Shown: positions 1 to 7,697 of the stretch, piece by piece
Numbering within the stretch: position 1 is the first letter of the stretch
Layout: each line of letters starts with the position of its first letter
Source of the DNA: Deltaproteobacteria bacterium
GTDB taxonomy: Bacteria > Desulfobacterota_D > UBA1144 > Nemesobacterales > N074bin48
Assembly: GCA_004356685.1 (NCBI GenBank)
Contig: SMWS01000157.1
Span: forward strand, 1-14,178
Reading direction: 5' to 3'
Length of the DNA: 14,178 nt
Made by a program: the position numbers and the translations under genes
Notes under the pieces: generated by a model
Database searches by the model: none
The model's input: the letters and a program-made list of their open reading frames with translations, nothing else
What the model was told of the DNA's origin: nothing

Positions 1-1
1 A

Positions 2-262
2 AGAATTAAATGGAGGGGCCGTGTTAACAGACATCTTGTAGGAATTGAATTAGAGGGTGAAACTACAGCAGATCCGCAGGATAAAATTTTAATAGATGAA
101 AAAGAGATAGGATTTGTTACGAGCTCGGTATATTCGTACAAGAGTAATAAAATTATTTGTATGGCTTATTTAAGAAGAGAGTTTAAAGACCCAGGAACAG
201 GCGTTAAAGTGTTGGTTGATAATCAAAAAATCGATGGCAAAGTATTTAATTACAATAACTAA
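2..262 (+). CDS. GcvT/YgfZ-family folate-binding protein, C-terminal fragment
   Basis: This is an open frame without a start in the window (86 residues, stop TAA at 260-262), so it is the 3' end of a gene that begins upstream. The residues read RGRVNRHLVGIELEG, then an ADPQDKI stretch, GFVTSS, then MAYLRREFKDPGTGVKV. This is the pattern of the C-terminal beta-barrel domain shared by glycine cleavage T protein and the YgfZ/IbaG-type tetrahydrofolate-binding proteins (G-x-VTS, then Y-x-R and P-G-T-x-V near the end). YgfZ proteins help assemble or repair Fe-S enzymes, whereas GcvT is an aminomethyltransferase. The diagnostic YgfZ motif (KGCYxGQE) would lie upstream of the window, so the two cannot be separated here. 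The compact ending and lack of neighbouring gcvH/gcvP make YgfZ somewhat more likely. It is on the same strand as mreB, 123 bases before it. Confidence 0.7.
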   Translation, partial: RIKWRGRVNRHLVGIELEGETTADPQDKILIDEKEIGFVTSSVYSYKSNKIICMAYLRREFKDPGTGVKVLVDNQKIDGKVFNYNN

Positions 263-277
263 ACTGAAAAAATTTAA

Positions 278-291
278 ATATCTGCAGATAT
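278..291. repeat. 14-bp perfect palindrome upstream of mreB
   Basis: ATATCTGCAGATAT reads the same on both strands. It lies just after the upstream gene ends and about 95 bases before the mreB start, next to a second inverted repeat (296-310) and upstream of the candidate promoter. It could be an operator for a dimeric regulator. No regulator is identified, and in AT-rich DNA a chance palindrome cannot be excluded. Confidence 0.4.
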
Positions 292-294
292 ATA

Positions 295-323
295 CTATTA
301 ATTCTTAATATATGATTTATAAT
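295..323 (+). promoter_or_regulatory. Candidate mreB promoter
   Basis: A perfect -10 hexamer TATAAT lies at 318-323. The -35 position at 17-bp spacing (295-300, CTATTA) matches poorly, so this would need an activator or be weak. A second TATAAT at 347-352 is an alternative, also with no good -35. A promoter is expected here because a new cluster starts after a 123-base gap, but the exact site is inferred. Confidence 0.3.
296..310. repeat. Inverted repeat TATTAA-3-TTAATA upstream of mreB
   Basis: TATTAA (296-301) and TTAATA (305-310) form a perfect 6-bp inverted repeat around TTC. It sits five bases after the 278-291 palindrome and directly before the candidate -10 region at 318-323. It is A/T only, so it is a weak signal by itself; the pairing with the neighbouring palindrome is what makes it worth listing. 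Confidence 0.3.
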
Positions 324-385
324 AAGTTAGAGTGGCGGGGTGTAAATATAATTGTAGTACTAGTTTAAGAGGGGTTTATTAACAA

Positions 386-1423
386 ATGCTTTTTGATTCT
401 ATAATGGGTTTGTTTTCCAATGATCTTGCCGTTGATCTGGGGACTGCCAACACTCTGGTTTATGTAAAAGGAAAGGGAATTGTTGGTAACGAACCATCTG
501 TTGTAGCTGTTCAGGAAGGGTTGAGAGGGCAAAAAAAAATTCTTGCTGTAGGTAAAGAAGCTAAAGATATGGTTGGAAGAACCCCAGGCTCTATAAGGGC
601 TATCAGGCCTCTAAAGGATGGTGTGATAGCTGATTTTGATGTAGCGCAGAAAATGCTTGAATATTTCATAAGAAAAACTCACAATAACAGAAAGAGTTTT
701 GTAAGGCCTAGAATTATCGTATCTGTTCCAATTGGTGTAACAGAAGTTGAGAAAAGAGCTGTTAAAGAATCGGCAGAAGCCGCCGGTGCCAGAGAAGTAT
801 ATCTGATGGAAGAAACTATGTCTGCTGCGCTCGGAGCTGGTATGCCTATTACGGAACCTACAGGCAATATGGTTGTAGATATAGGAGGCGGGACTACGGG
901 AGTAGCTGTTATTTCGCTTGCGGGGATAGTCGTTAGTAGGTCTGTAAGAGTGGGCGGTGATAAGCTTGATGAGGCAATCATGCAATATGTAAAGCGAAAT
1001 TATAATATGCTCATAGGAGAGCGGACTGCAGAAGAAGTCAAGATAAAACTTGCACAGCTTTATGGAAATGGTGAAATAAAAACAATGCAGGTAAAAGGAA
1101 GAGATTTAAGAGCCGGGGTACCAAAAACAATTGATATTACTTCGGATGAGGTAAGAGAGGCACTCAGTGAGCCAGTTGGAATTATCGTTGAAGCTATCAA
1201 GCAGACACTCGAAAGAACTCCGCCGGAGCTTGCTGCAGACATTGTTGATAATGGAATTATGTTAACTGGTGGTGGTGCTCTTTTAGGAGGGCTCGACAAA
1301 TTGTTAATGCAAGAAACTGGGCTTCCTGTGTCTGTTGCAGAAGATCCTCTCAGTTGTGTGGTTTATGGGTCAGGTAAAGCCTTGGATGAGCTGGATTTAT
1401 TAAAAGAAGTAAGTTTAAGTTAA
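386..1423 (+). CDS. mreB: Rod shape-determining protein MreB (actin homologue)
   Basis: MreB is an ATP-binding actin-like protein that forms membrane-associated filaments and directs lateral wall synthesis. The 345-residue length is standard. Visible motifs are the phosphate-1 loop DLGTANT (17-23), the Glu pair in EETMSAALG (142-150) that contains the hydrolysis region, the phosphate-2 loop DIGGGTT (165-171), and the adenosine motif LTGGGALLGG (293-302). The N-terminus MLFDSIMGLFSND resembles the amphipathic membrane-anchoring helix of Gram-negative MreB and aligns with the E. coli start, which supports ATG 386 over the internal ATG at residue 7. AAGAGGGG (367-374) is a reasonable ribosome-binding site 11 bases upstream. 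It is the first gene of the elongasome cluster, with a 65-base gap before mreC that holds no clear terminator. Confidence 0.98.
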   Translation: MLFDSIMGLFSNDLAVDLGTANTLVYVKGKGIVGNEPSVVAVQEGLRGQKKILAVGKEAKDMVGRTPGSIRAIRPLKDGVIADFDVAQKMLEYFIRKTHNNRKSFVRPRIIVSVPIGVTEVEKRAVKESAEAAGAREVYLMEETMSAALGAGMPITEPTGNMVVDIGGGTTGVAVISLAGIVVSRSVRVGGDKLDEAIMQYVKRNYNMLIGERTAEEVKIKLAQLYGNGEIKTMQVKGRDLRAGVPKTIDITSDEVREALSEPVGIIVEAIKQTLERTPPELAADIVDNGIMLTGGGALLGGLDKLLMQETGLPVSVAEDPLSCVVYGSGKALDELDLLKEVSLS

Positions 1424-1488
1424 AAAGTAAGGCAATCCATATAGTCTTTTCCTTTCCAAACTCTAAATTCTGTTTTATATATTGATGT

Positions 1489-2340
1489 ATGGGATTTTTT
1501 AGACGTTACCCTCTTTTTGCAGTTCTACTAATGATATTTTTTTTAGTGCAGTTAGTACCGCTTAATAATCAAGATAAGTTAAGCAAGTCAAAGTTCTCAA
1601 AAGTTATCCTTACTCTAACCTATTATCCTCAAAGAGGGGTTAGTGTTTTAAGCAGATTTATTGTACGCAAGTGGGAAAAGTATATTGATAATGTTGGTCA
1701 TTATGAAGAAAATAAAGTATTAAAAAGCAACATAGCAAAACTAAGAGAAGAAAATTTTCGGTTATCAGAAACAGAGCTTCAAAACAAAAGGTTAAGGAAG
1801 CTGCTTAACTTTAGAAGTGAAGATGAATATGAAGTTATAGCGGCAAACTCTATAGCGGTTAGCCCTTCAGCGATAAAGTCTCAGGTTATAATAATTGATA
1901 AAGGCTCAAGGCATGGACTTATAAAAGGAATGCCGGTAAAAACTCACGAAGGGGTGGTTGGAAAAGTCTATATTGTGGGCAAGAGTAGTTCTGAAGTTTT
2001 GCTTATTACAGATTCTTTGAGCGCTGTGGATTCTTATGTTCAGCGTAGCAGAGAAAGAGGAATAATAAAAGGGGATGGTAGTAAGTGGTGTGTTATGGAG
2101 TATCTTGAAAAGGCTTCAGATATTATTGTTGGAGATAAAATAGTAACATCAGGTAAGGATGGCTTTTTCCCAAAAGGTATATTGCTCGGTACAGTTGTAG
2201 AAATATTTTCTACAGGCGGCAATATAAAAGCTAAAATTAGACCAAATGTAGATATAAACTCCGTAGAAGAAGTACTGGTAATTAATAAAGAGCCTGAGGA
2301 GTTTGTTATATCTGAGCAAGAAGTAGTAGTTAATGAATAA
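1489..2340 (+). CDS. mreC: Rod shape-determining protein MreC
   Basis: MreC is a bitopic inner-membrane protein whose periplasmic part binds and activates PBP2 in the elongasome. This 283-residue protein has a short basic cytoplasmic tail (FFRRYP), one membrane segment at about residues 8-26, a charged coiled coil at about 71-110 (heptad-like EENKVLKSNIAKLREENFRLSE), and a beta-rich C-terminal domain at about 112-270 with family-typical KSQVIIIDKGSRHGLIKGMPV and GVVGKV segments. ATG 1489 is the first start after an in-frame TGA at 1483-1485, so the start is forced. There is no recognisable Shine-Dalgarno sequence in front of it, only AT-rich leader. The C-terminal tail (EEFVISEQEVVVNE) is acidic. 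It overlaps mreD by 8 bases. Confidence 0.96.
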   Translation: MGFFRRYPLFAVLLMIFFLVQLVPLNNQDKLSKSKFSKVILTLTYYPQRGVSVLSRFIVRKWEKYIDNVGHYEENKVLKSNIAKLREENFRLSETELQNKRLRKLLNFRSEDEYEVIAANSIAVSPSAIKSQVIIIDKGSRHGLIKGMPVKTHEGVVGKVYIVGKSSSEVLLITDSLSAVDSYVQRSRERGIIKGDGSKWCVMEYLEKASDIIVGDKIVTSGKDGFFPKGILLGTVVEIFSTGGNIKAKIRPNVDINSVEEVLVINKEPEEFVISEQEVVVNE

Positions 2341-2824
2341 AATCTACACTTATCTGTTTTTTGTTGTCATACTCTTTATCTTTGTAATTTTTCAAACTAC
2401 ACTCTTTAATCCCGGCCGTCTTGGCAGATTCTATATTGATTTAACATTAATATTAATAATATATCTTTCACTTACCACTGAGATCAGGGGAGGAGTATTT
2501 TTTGCTTTTTTGAGTGGTTATATGATTGACCTTTTTTCTGGAGCAAGCTTAGGCCTGTACGTTATAAGTAGACTGAGCCTGTTTGTGATTATTAGATTTA
2601 TAGTAACTAAAATATATTCAGATAGATTTATTGTACATATACTAATTATTTTTTTTAGTATAATTTATGAATGGCTATTTTTGTATAGCTTATTTAGTAT
2701 AAATTTTGATTTAAATGCAGTACCGGCGCCTAGTTTTATTATAATAAATGTATTGATGAACACATTAGTTGGTTATATTTGCTTTATTATTATAAAAGAG
2801 CTTCATGGAAAATTATACTCGTAA
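2333..2824 (+). CDS. mreD: Rod shape-determining protein MreD
   Basis: MreD is the integral membrane component of the elongasome. The 163-residue protein is almost entirely hydrophobic, with about five to six membrane segments, and carries the family's most conserved stretch GYMIDLFSGASLG (62-74), including Asp66 and the Gly/Ser turn. The protein is poorly conserved outside that motif, so its assignment rests on that motif, the size and the position between mreC and the PBP2 gene. ATG 2333 lies inside the end of mreC (8-base overlap) and its own end overlaps the next gene by 20 bases, so translation is probably coupled. Confidence 0.93.
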   Translation: MNKIYTYLFFVVILFIFVIFQTTLFNPGRLGRFYIDLTLILIIYLSLTTEIRGGVFFAFLSGYMIDLFSGASLGLYVISRLSLFVIIRFIVTKIYSDRFIVHILIIFFSIIYEWLFLYSLFSINFDLNAVPAPSFIIINVLMNTLVGYICFIIIKELHGKLYS

Positions 2825-4607
2825 ATTCTTAGTTTCTGTTTTTATATTATTTCTTTTCTTTTCGATCTTAGGCATAAGAATTTGGTATCTCCAGATACTT
2901 AAAGGAGATGAATTTGAAAAATTTTCCAGAAATAACAGGATTAGGAATATCAGGATTGCACCTCCAAGGGGAAGAATTCTTGATAGAAATGGTAAAGGTA
3001 TAGTCATAAATCGTTCGTCATTTGATTTATATGTAGTGCCCAGTGATATTAAAAATCTGGACACTTTGTTAAGTTTTTTGTCGCAATTACTATTGATAGA
3101 TGAACAAGAGTTAAAAAGAAGAATTTATTCTTCGTACGACAGCCAGAAGTTTAACCAGGTTTTAATTGCAAGGGACATAACAAGAGATCAATTGGCAATT
3201 CTGGAATCAAGGCGGGACAGTTTTCCATGGGTTTTCGTAGAAGTAAGCAAGATTAGAGAATATCCTTATGGAAAGCTTGGAGCAAACTTTATTGGCTATG
3301 TTGGTAAAACAACAAAAAGTGACCTAAAAGAATATAGAGATTTAACAGGCTTTGATCTTATTGGTAAAAGTGGGTTGGAAAAGAGCTATCAAAATTATTT
3401 ACAAGGTAGCCCCGGGTATTTACAAAAAGTAACTGATGCATTTGGTCGTGAAATAAAATCCAGCGTTTATAAAACTGATATTAGTCTTAAACAAAGCGAT
3501 CCGGGTTCTGATTTAATACTCACTATAGATCTGGATTTGCAATTAGCTGTAGAGAAAATTCTAAGTGAATATACAGGTGCAGTAGTGGTAATGAATGTTC
3601 ACAACGGAGAGATACTTTCTATGGTCAGTAGCCCTTCTTATGATCCATCTATCTTTGTTAAAGGAGTTGAGAGCGGTGATTGGAAGAAGCTTATTTCTGA
3701 CAAAAATTATCCACTTATGAACAGAGTTACCCGGGGGCTCTACCCTCCAGGTTCGGTATATAAAATTGTTACCGGAGCCGCTGCACTGGAAGAAAGAGCA
3801 ATTGACACAAATACCCGGTTTTATTGCCCCGGACATTACAGGCTTGGGAATAAGATTTTCAGGTGCTGGAAATCATCTGGGCACGGGTGGGTAAATATTC
3901 ATAAGGCAATAGTAGAGTCATGTGATGTATTCTTCTATGAAGTATCACAAATAATTGGAATTGAGAAGCTTTATAAATACTCTAAACTTATGGGCTATGG
4001 AGCTGCCACAGGAATAGATATTGCAGAAAAATATGGGATCTCTCCTAATAAGAGCTGGAAGAAAAAAAGGTTAAATAAACCCTGGTATAAGGGTGATACA
4101 GTTAATGTTGCTATTGGTCAGGGTTATTTGAGCGTTACGCCTTTGCAGGTTGCGGTTATGACTTCATCTATAGCTAATGGTGGGTACAAGATAACGCCCC
4201 ACTTCGTAAAAGAAGTGATTTCAAGTAAAGGGCAGCAGCTTTATAAATACAAGAACAATAAAAAAAGAATTGGAATAGGGGATGAATACATATCGGTTAT
4301 AAGTGGGGCTATGGTAGGTGTTGTTAATCAGCAAAATGGAACTGCGAAACGAGCCAGGTTGGAAAATATAGAAGTGGCCGGAAAAACCGGCACAGCGCAG
4401 GTTGTTGCGCTTGATTCGATTAAAATTAAAAATAAAAAATATGAGCATCATGCCTGGTTTACCTCTTTTGCTCCCGCAAACAGCCCAGAAATAGCAGTTA
4501 CGGTTCTAGTTGAGCATGGTGGCAAGGGAGGAGCAGTTGCTTCACCTATAGCAAAGCGGGTTTTAGAATCTTACTTTAAGCTTGATTCACAATACTCTTT
4601 GCAATGA
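2805..4607 (+). CDS. mrdA: Penicillin-binding protein 2, elongasome DD-transpeptidase
   Basis: PBP2 is the class B transpeptidase that cross-links new peptidoglycan during cell elongation, paired with the RodA glycosyltransferase. The 600-residue protein has a membrane anchor at about residues 8-30, a pedestal/dimerisation domain with APPRGRILDRNG (52-63), and a transpeptidase domain with all three active-site motifs: SVYK (nucleophile Ser317, Lys320), the SxN-equivalent SCD (372-374, the form usual in PBP2), and KTGT (527-530). Cys341, Cys354, His360 and Cys373 occupy the places of the zinc ligands reported for Acinetobacter PBP2 (Asp350, Asp365, His371, Cys384), so a metal site of Cys3His type is likely. 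ATG 2805 overlaps mreD by 20 bases; a shorter overlap would lose the start of the membrane anchor. It overlaps rodA by ATGA. mrdA is the E. coli symbol; others call it pbpA. Confidence 0.97.
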   Translation: MENYTRKFLVSVFILFLFFSILGIRIWYLQILKGDEFEKFSRNNRIRNIRIAPPRGRILDRNGKGIVINRSSFDLYVVPSDIKNLDTLLSFLSQLLLIDEQELKRRIYSSYDSQKFNQVLIARDITRDQLAILESRRDSFPWVFVEVSKIREYPYGKLGANFIGYVGKTTKSDLKEYRDLTGFDLIGKSGLEKSYQNYLQGSPGYLQKVTDAFGREIKSSVYKTDISLKQSDPGSDLILTIDLDLQLAVEKILSEYTGAVVVMNVHNGEILSMVSSPSYDPSIFVKGVESGDWKKLISDKNYPLMNRVTRGLYPPGSVYKIVTGAAALEERAIDTNTRFYCPGHYRLGNKIFRCWKSSGHGWVNIHKAIVESCDVFFYEVSQIIGIEKLYKYSKLMGYGAATGIDIAEKYGISPNKSWKKKRLNKPWYKGDTVNVAIGQGYLSVTPLQVAVMTSSIANGGYKITPHFVKEVISSKGQQLYKYKNNKKRIGIGDEYISVISGAMVGVVNQQNGTAKRARLENIEVAGKTGTAQVVALDSIKIKNKKYEHHAWFTSFAPANSPEIAVTVLVEHGGKGGAVASPIAKRVLESYFKLDSQYSLQ

Positions 4608-5728
4608 TAAACATTAGACTGTTAAGAAATTTTGATGTGGGGCTTTTTTTCATAACCCTCATTATTTGTGTAATTGGTATAATTAATCTATATAGTGCAA
4701 CAATCAACATAGGAACAGAAGTTTTCAAAAAACAGATATTATGGGTATCAATAGGGCTATTTATAACTATTTTATTATCATTAATTAACTATAGATTACT
4801 CCTTCGTTATGCAAGCCATTTTTATATAATCAACATTCTTTTATTAGTTGTAGTACTAATTGTTGGCAGAGAAATTTCAGGAGCAAAAAGCTGGTTGTCA
4901 CTGGGTGGTATTATATACGTTCAGCCTTCAGAACTTGTAAAAATTTCTGTCATACTAATTTTGGCAAAATTTTACCACGATGATTTTTCTGCAGGGCCGT
5001 TTGGTGTATTTGATTTGGTTAAACCATTTGCACTAATTTTCATTCCTATATTACTTATAGTTATTCAGCCCGATTTGGGGACTGCTTTTATAGTTGGTCT
5101 GATTTCAATAAGTATAATACTTTTTGCAGGAGTAAAAACCAAACACCTGATTTTTTTAGTCATAGCCAGTTGCGTATTGTTTGTGCCACTCTGGGGCCAT
5201 TTTTTGAAGGATTATCAGAAGGTTAGAATTATGTCTTTTATGGATCCATCTCAGGATCCACTTGGGAGTGGATACCATGCCATCCAATCAAAAATTGCAA
5301 TTGGTTCTGGCAAATTAAGCGGTAAAGGTTTTATGCAGGGCACACAAACTCAGCTGAGGTTTCTTCCCGAACAGCATACCGATTTTGCTTTTTCTGTCAT
5401 AGCCGAGGAATGGGGTTTTCTCGGAGCTTTTTTTACTATTCTGCTTTTCTTTATATTGATTCTTTGGATTTTAGACACATCCAGCCGATCGAAAGATAAA
5501 TTTTCTATGTTTGTATGCTTTGGAATAGCATCGATGTTTTTCTGGCATACTGTTATAAATGTGGGCATGGTAATAGGTATATTTCCAGTTATGGGTTTGC
5601 CTCTGCTTTTTATAAGTTATGGAGGCTCGGCAACTCTAACCTCTCTAATAGCAATTGGAATAGTTATGGGAATTAGGATGAGAAAATTCAGACTTTCTGA
5701 AAGTGATTTATCGTTTAATAAGTATTAG
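4604..5728 (+). CDS. rodA: RodA, SEDS-family peptidoglycan glycosyltransferase
   Basis: RodA polymerises lipid II into glycan strands in the inner membrane and works as a pair with PBP2. The 374-residue protein has about ten membrane segments. Visible SEDS signatures are GAKSWLSLG (93-101), the QPSEL motif (107-111), QPDLGTA (155-161), the large extracellular loop with GSG and GKG turns, and LPEQHTDFAF (254-263) whose Asp260 is the equivalent of the essential catalytic Asp (Asp262 in E. coli RodA). The C-terminal SYGGSA (338-343) is also conserved. The ATG overlaps the PBP2 stop (ATGA), so coupled translation at about equal stoichiometry is likely. Its stop codon overlaps the end of the hydrolase gene on the opposite strand by four bases, leaving no room for a terminator between them. 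Confidence 0.97.
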   Translation: MINIRLLRNFDVGLFFITLIICVIGIINLYSATINIGTEVFKKQILWVSIGLFITILLSLINYRLLLRYASHFYIINILLLVVVLIVGREISGAKSWLSLGGIIYVQPSELVKISVILILAKFYHDDFSAGPFGVFDLVKPFALIFIPILLIVIQPDLGTAFIVGLISISIILFAGVKTKHLIFLVIASCVLFVPLWGHFLKDYQKVRIMSFMDPSQDPLGSGYHAIQSKIAIGSGKLSGKGFMQGTQTQLRFLPEQHTDFAFSVIAEEWGFLGAFFTILLFFILILWILDTSSRSKDKFSMFVCFGIASMFFWHTVINVGMVIGIFPVMGLPLLFISYGGSATLTSLIAIGIVMGIRMRKFRLSESDLSFNKY

Positions 5729-6699
5729 GGTGATAGTAAGTTATTAATATCAGAGCAGGAGGGGACTTCTCCAAGGCCTTTTGCAGATTTAACGGCTTTT
5801 ATAATTGAGCGTGAAATAAGTTCTGAAGCTACTACACCTATATCATTAATTTTCGCTTTTTCATCTCCACAAGAAACTGCAAATACTATGTCACCGTCTA
5901 AAGTTGTGTTGCATGGGTTAACAACCCTGGAAATTCCCGTATTTCCAATGCTAGCAATTCTTTGCAGCTGTTCTTTAGAACATTTTGCATTTGTTGCAAT
6001 AATAGCTAGAGTGGTATTTTGAAAGGTGGTGGTAGTTTGTTTTACCCCATTTCTTATTAGATCAGTAGTATTTATAAGTTGTCCGTTCTTTGAATTTCTT
6101 ACTCCGGCTATGTTTTTATTGCCATTATAATAGTCATATACATTACCAAATGCATTTACTACAACTAATACACCAACCCTGATTCCGCCGGGTAGTGTGC
6201 TACTGTCGGAAGCAAGTCCGCCTTTTGTGGCATATTTTATACCAAGGTACTTACCAATTGTTGCCCCGGTTCCCACACCCACACTTCCCTGTTCAAACAC
6301 CTTTTTAGCATTTTCACATGCCTTATAACCAAAATCGGCTGTCGGCCTGACTGAGCTGCTACCAATACCTAAGTCAAAAATTACGGCAGTTGGTACGCTT
6401 GGCACAATGCAGCCATTTCCAACTTTAAGTCCAATTCGTTTTTCTTCAAGGTATTTCATAACTCCGCAAGAGGCTTCCAGCCCATAAGCGCTGCCGCCTG
6501 TTAGTAATATAGCGTTTATATTTCCAAAGTTATGATGAGGCAATAGCCCGTCTATTTGTCTTGTGCTTGTACCGCCTCCTCTAATATCAATGGATCCGGT
6601 TGTTTTGTTACTAAATAGAATTACAGAGCATCCGGTTATGCTTTTGTAATCTGAAAAATGGCCAACCTTAATGCCGTTTATATCTGTAATAAGTCCCAT
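5725..6699 (-). CDS. P1/S58 family (DmpA/NylC-like) self-processing aminohydrolase
   Basis: This 324-residue protein belongs to the P1 (MEROPS S58) fold of N-terminal-nucleophile hydrolases, which includes the aminopeptidase DmpA, beta-peptidyl aminopeptidases and the nylon-oligomer hydrolase NylC. These are made as one chain that cuts itself into alpha and beta subunits. The start (ITDINGIKVGH), RGGGTSTR (40-47), LTGGSAYGL (66-74), GVGTGATIGK (141-150) and GGLASDS (160-166) are family hallmarks. The expected self-cleavage point is Asn228|Thr229 in QNTTLAIIATNA, with Asp268 and Asp270 in LDGDIVFA. In NylC the nucleophile Thr267 is 39 and 41 residues before Asp306 and Asp308, and here the spacing is identical. 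Lys150 and Asn182 match NylC Lys189 and Asn219 within one residue. The natural substrate is unknown; there is no signal peptide, so it is probably cytoplasmic. It is divergent from the oxidase operon and has no clear ribosome-binding site. Confidence 0.92.
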   Translation of the reverse strand: MGLITDINGIKVGHFSDYKSITGCSVILFSNKTTGSIDIRGGGTSTRQIDGLLPHHNFGNINAILLTGGSAYGLEASCGVMKYLEEKRIGLKVGNGCIVPSVPTAVIFDLGIGSSSVRPTADFGYKACENAKKVFEQGSVGVGTGATIGKYLGIKYATKGGLASDSSTLPGGIRVGVLVVVNAFGNVYDYYNGNKNIAGVRNSKNGQLINTTDLIRNGVKQTTTTFQNTTLAIIATNAKCSKEQLQRIASIGNTGISRVVNPCNTTLDGDIVFAVSCGDEKAKINDIGVVASELISRSIIKAVKSAKGLGEVPSCSDINNLLSP

Positions 6700-6777
6700 T
6701 TAAAGTAAAAAATATCTTATCTGTTTAAGCTGTATATTCTATAAATTTTCAAGAGGGTTTATAATTGAATATGATAC

Positions 6778-6806
6778 TTGACAGGCATTAATAATCCACA
6801 TAGAAT
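6778..6806 (+). promoter_or_regulatory. Sigma-70-type promoter of the cytochrome oxidase operon
   Basis: A consensus -35 TTGACA (6778-6783) is followed by exactly 17 bases and a -10 TAGAAT (6801-6806, 5 of 6 to TATAAT). Transcription should begin near 6813, giving a leader of about 36 bases before the sco ATG. This is the best promoter match in the window and faces the sco-cox-cta genes. No other comparable promoter appears before 13019, so the seven genes are probably one transcript. Confidence 0.8.
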
Positions 6807-6848
6807 CAAGTCCTTTTTGATGCTAATTCTCTATTAAAGTTGTATATT

Positions 6849-7697
6849 ATGTTAAAGAAGCTGTGTAATATATTCATTTTATTGATGTTTTTGCTTGCAT
6901 TTACAAGCAGTGCAAAGGATTGCCTTGCAATAAATGATGTAAACGATTTAGACAACATAGGAATCGACGAGCATTTGGGAGATATGATTCCTTTAGATCT
7001 TGAGTTTTATGATGCACAGAATCAAAAAGTAGTGCTTAATGATTTTTTTCAGGAAAAAAAACCCGTAGTTCTAAACCTTGTCTATTTCAGTTGCCCCAGG
7101 GTGTGCAACTATGCAACAGATGGTGTTGTGGATGTTGTAAACAGAATGTCTTCTTTAAATCTTGGAAGCGATTTTAAGATTTTAACAGTAAGTTTTAATC
7201 CAGAAGATGATTTTAAGCAGTCCAGCTCCAAAATCGCGAAATATTATAAGTTGTTAGATGATAGGCATTTCCCTAAAGGAAACTGGCATTTTCTAACCAG
7301 CGATTCGCAAGCTATCACAAAACTTACTGAATCTGTCGGCTTTAAATTCAAGAAGGAAGGTGAAGAATTTGCACATCCATCTTCTTTAATTATAATATCG
7401 CCCGACGGAATAATATCCAGGTATCTCTATGGTATTCAGCATGAACCAAGGGATCTAAGAATGGCTCTTTTAGAAGCAACGGATGGAGAAATTGGTACTT
7501 CTAAAATAATAAATAAAGCGCTTTTGTTTTGTTATCAATTTGATCCACTAGGTAAAAAATATGCTCTACAGGCATTAAATGTAATGAAAGCCGGCGGGGT
7601 TGTGACGCTTTTGTCACTTGGTATATTCTTAACCTATTTTTGGAGGAGAGAAAAAAAGATTTCTAGAAAGGATGGAGGTTTAAACGACACTAAATGA
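6849..7697 (+). CDS. SCO/SenC-family copper chaperone for CuA assembly
   Basis: Sco proteins are thioredoxin-fold copper-binding proteins that deliver copper to, and keep reduced, the CuA centre of cytochrome oxidase subunit II. From ATG 6849 the product is 282 residues. It has an N-terminal hydrophobic signal or anchor (about 6-22), the copper motif CPRVC (Cys82 and Cys86, in FSCPRVC), and the third ligand His176 in FAHPSSLIIISPDG. A second membrane segment at about 249-265 is followed by a basic tail, the C-terminally anchored form often found in oxidase operons. A TTG at 6840 would add only three residues. The ATG is preferred because TAAAG (6835-6839) sits nine bases before it, while the TTG has nothing spaced correctly. 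It overlaps coxB by ATGA. No CtaG/Cox11-type CuB factor is seen in the window. Confidence 0.95.
   Translation: MLKKLCNIFILLMFLLAFTSSAKDCLAINDVNDLDNIGIDEHLGDMIPLDLEFYDAQNQKVVLNDFFQEKKPVVLNLVYFSCPRVCNYATDGVVDVVNRMSSLNLGSDFKILTVSFNPEDDFKQSSSKIAKYYKLLDDRHFPKGNWHFLTSDSQAITKLTESVGFKFKKEGEEFAHPSSLIIISPDGIISRYLYGIQHEPRDLRMALLEATDGEIGTSKIINKALLFCYQFDPLGKKYALQALNVMKAGGVVTLLSLGIFLTYFWRREKKISRKDGGLNDTK

Noticed and set aside
611..985. Open frames on the - strand inside mreB (also 679-981 and 1060-1299)
   Set aside because: They lie fully inside a well-conserved + strand gene, have low-complexity Ser/Thr/Pro-rich products and no start signals. They are shadows of mreB.
6130..6165. The VVNAFG segment (residues 181-185) as the self-cleavage site of the hydrolase
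   Set aside because: The residue after Asn182 is Ala, which cannot be a nucleophile. Asn228|Thr229 has the right chemistry and the NylC spacing to Asp268 and Asp270; Asn182 matches NylC Asn219 instead.
6840..6848. TTG start for sco, adding three residues
   Set aside because: ATG at 6849 is three codons on and is better spaced from the only plausible ribosome-binding bases; nothing supports the TTG.
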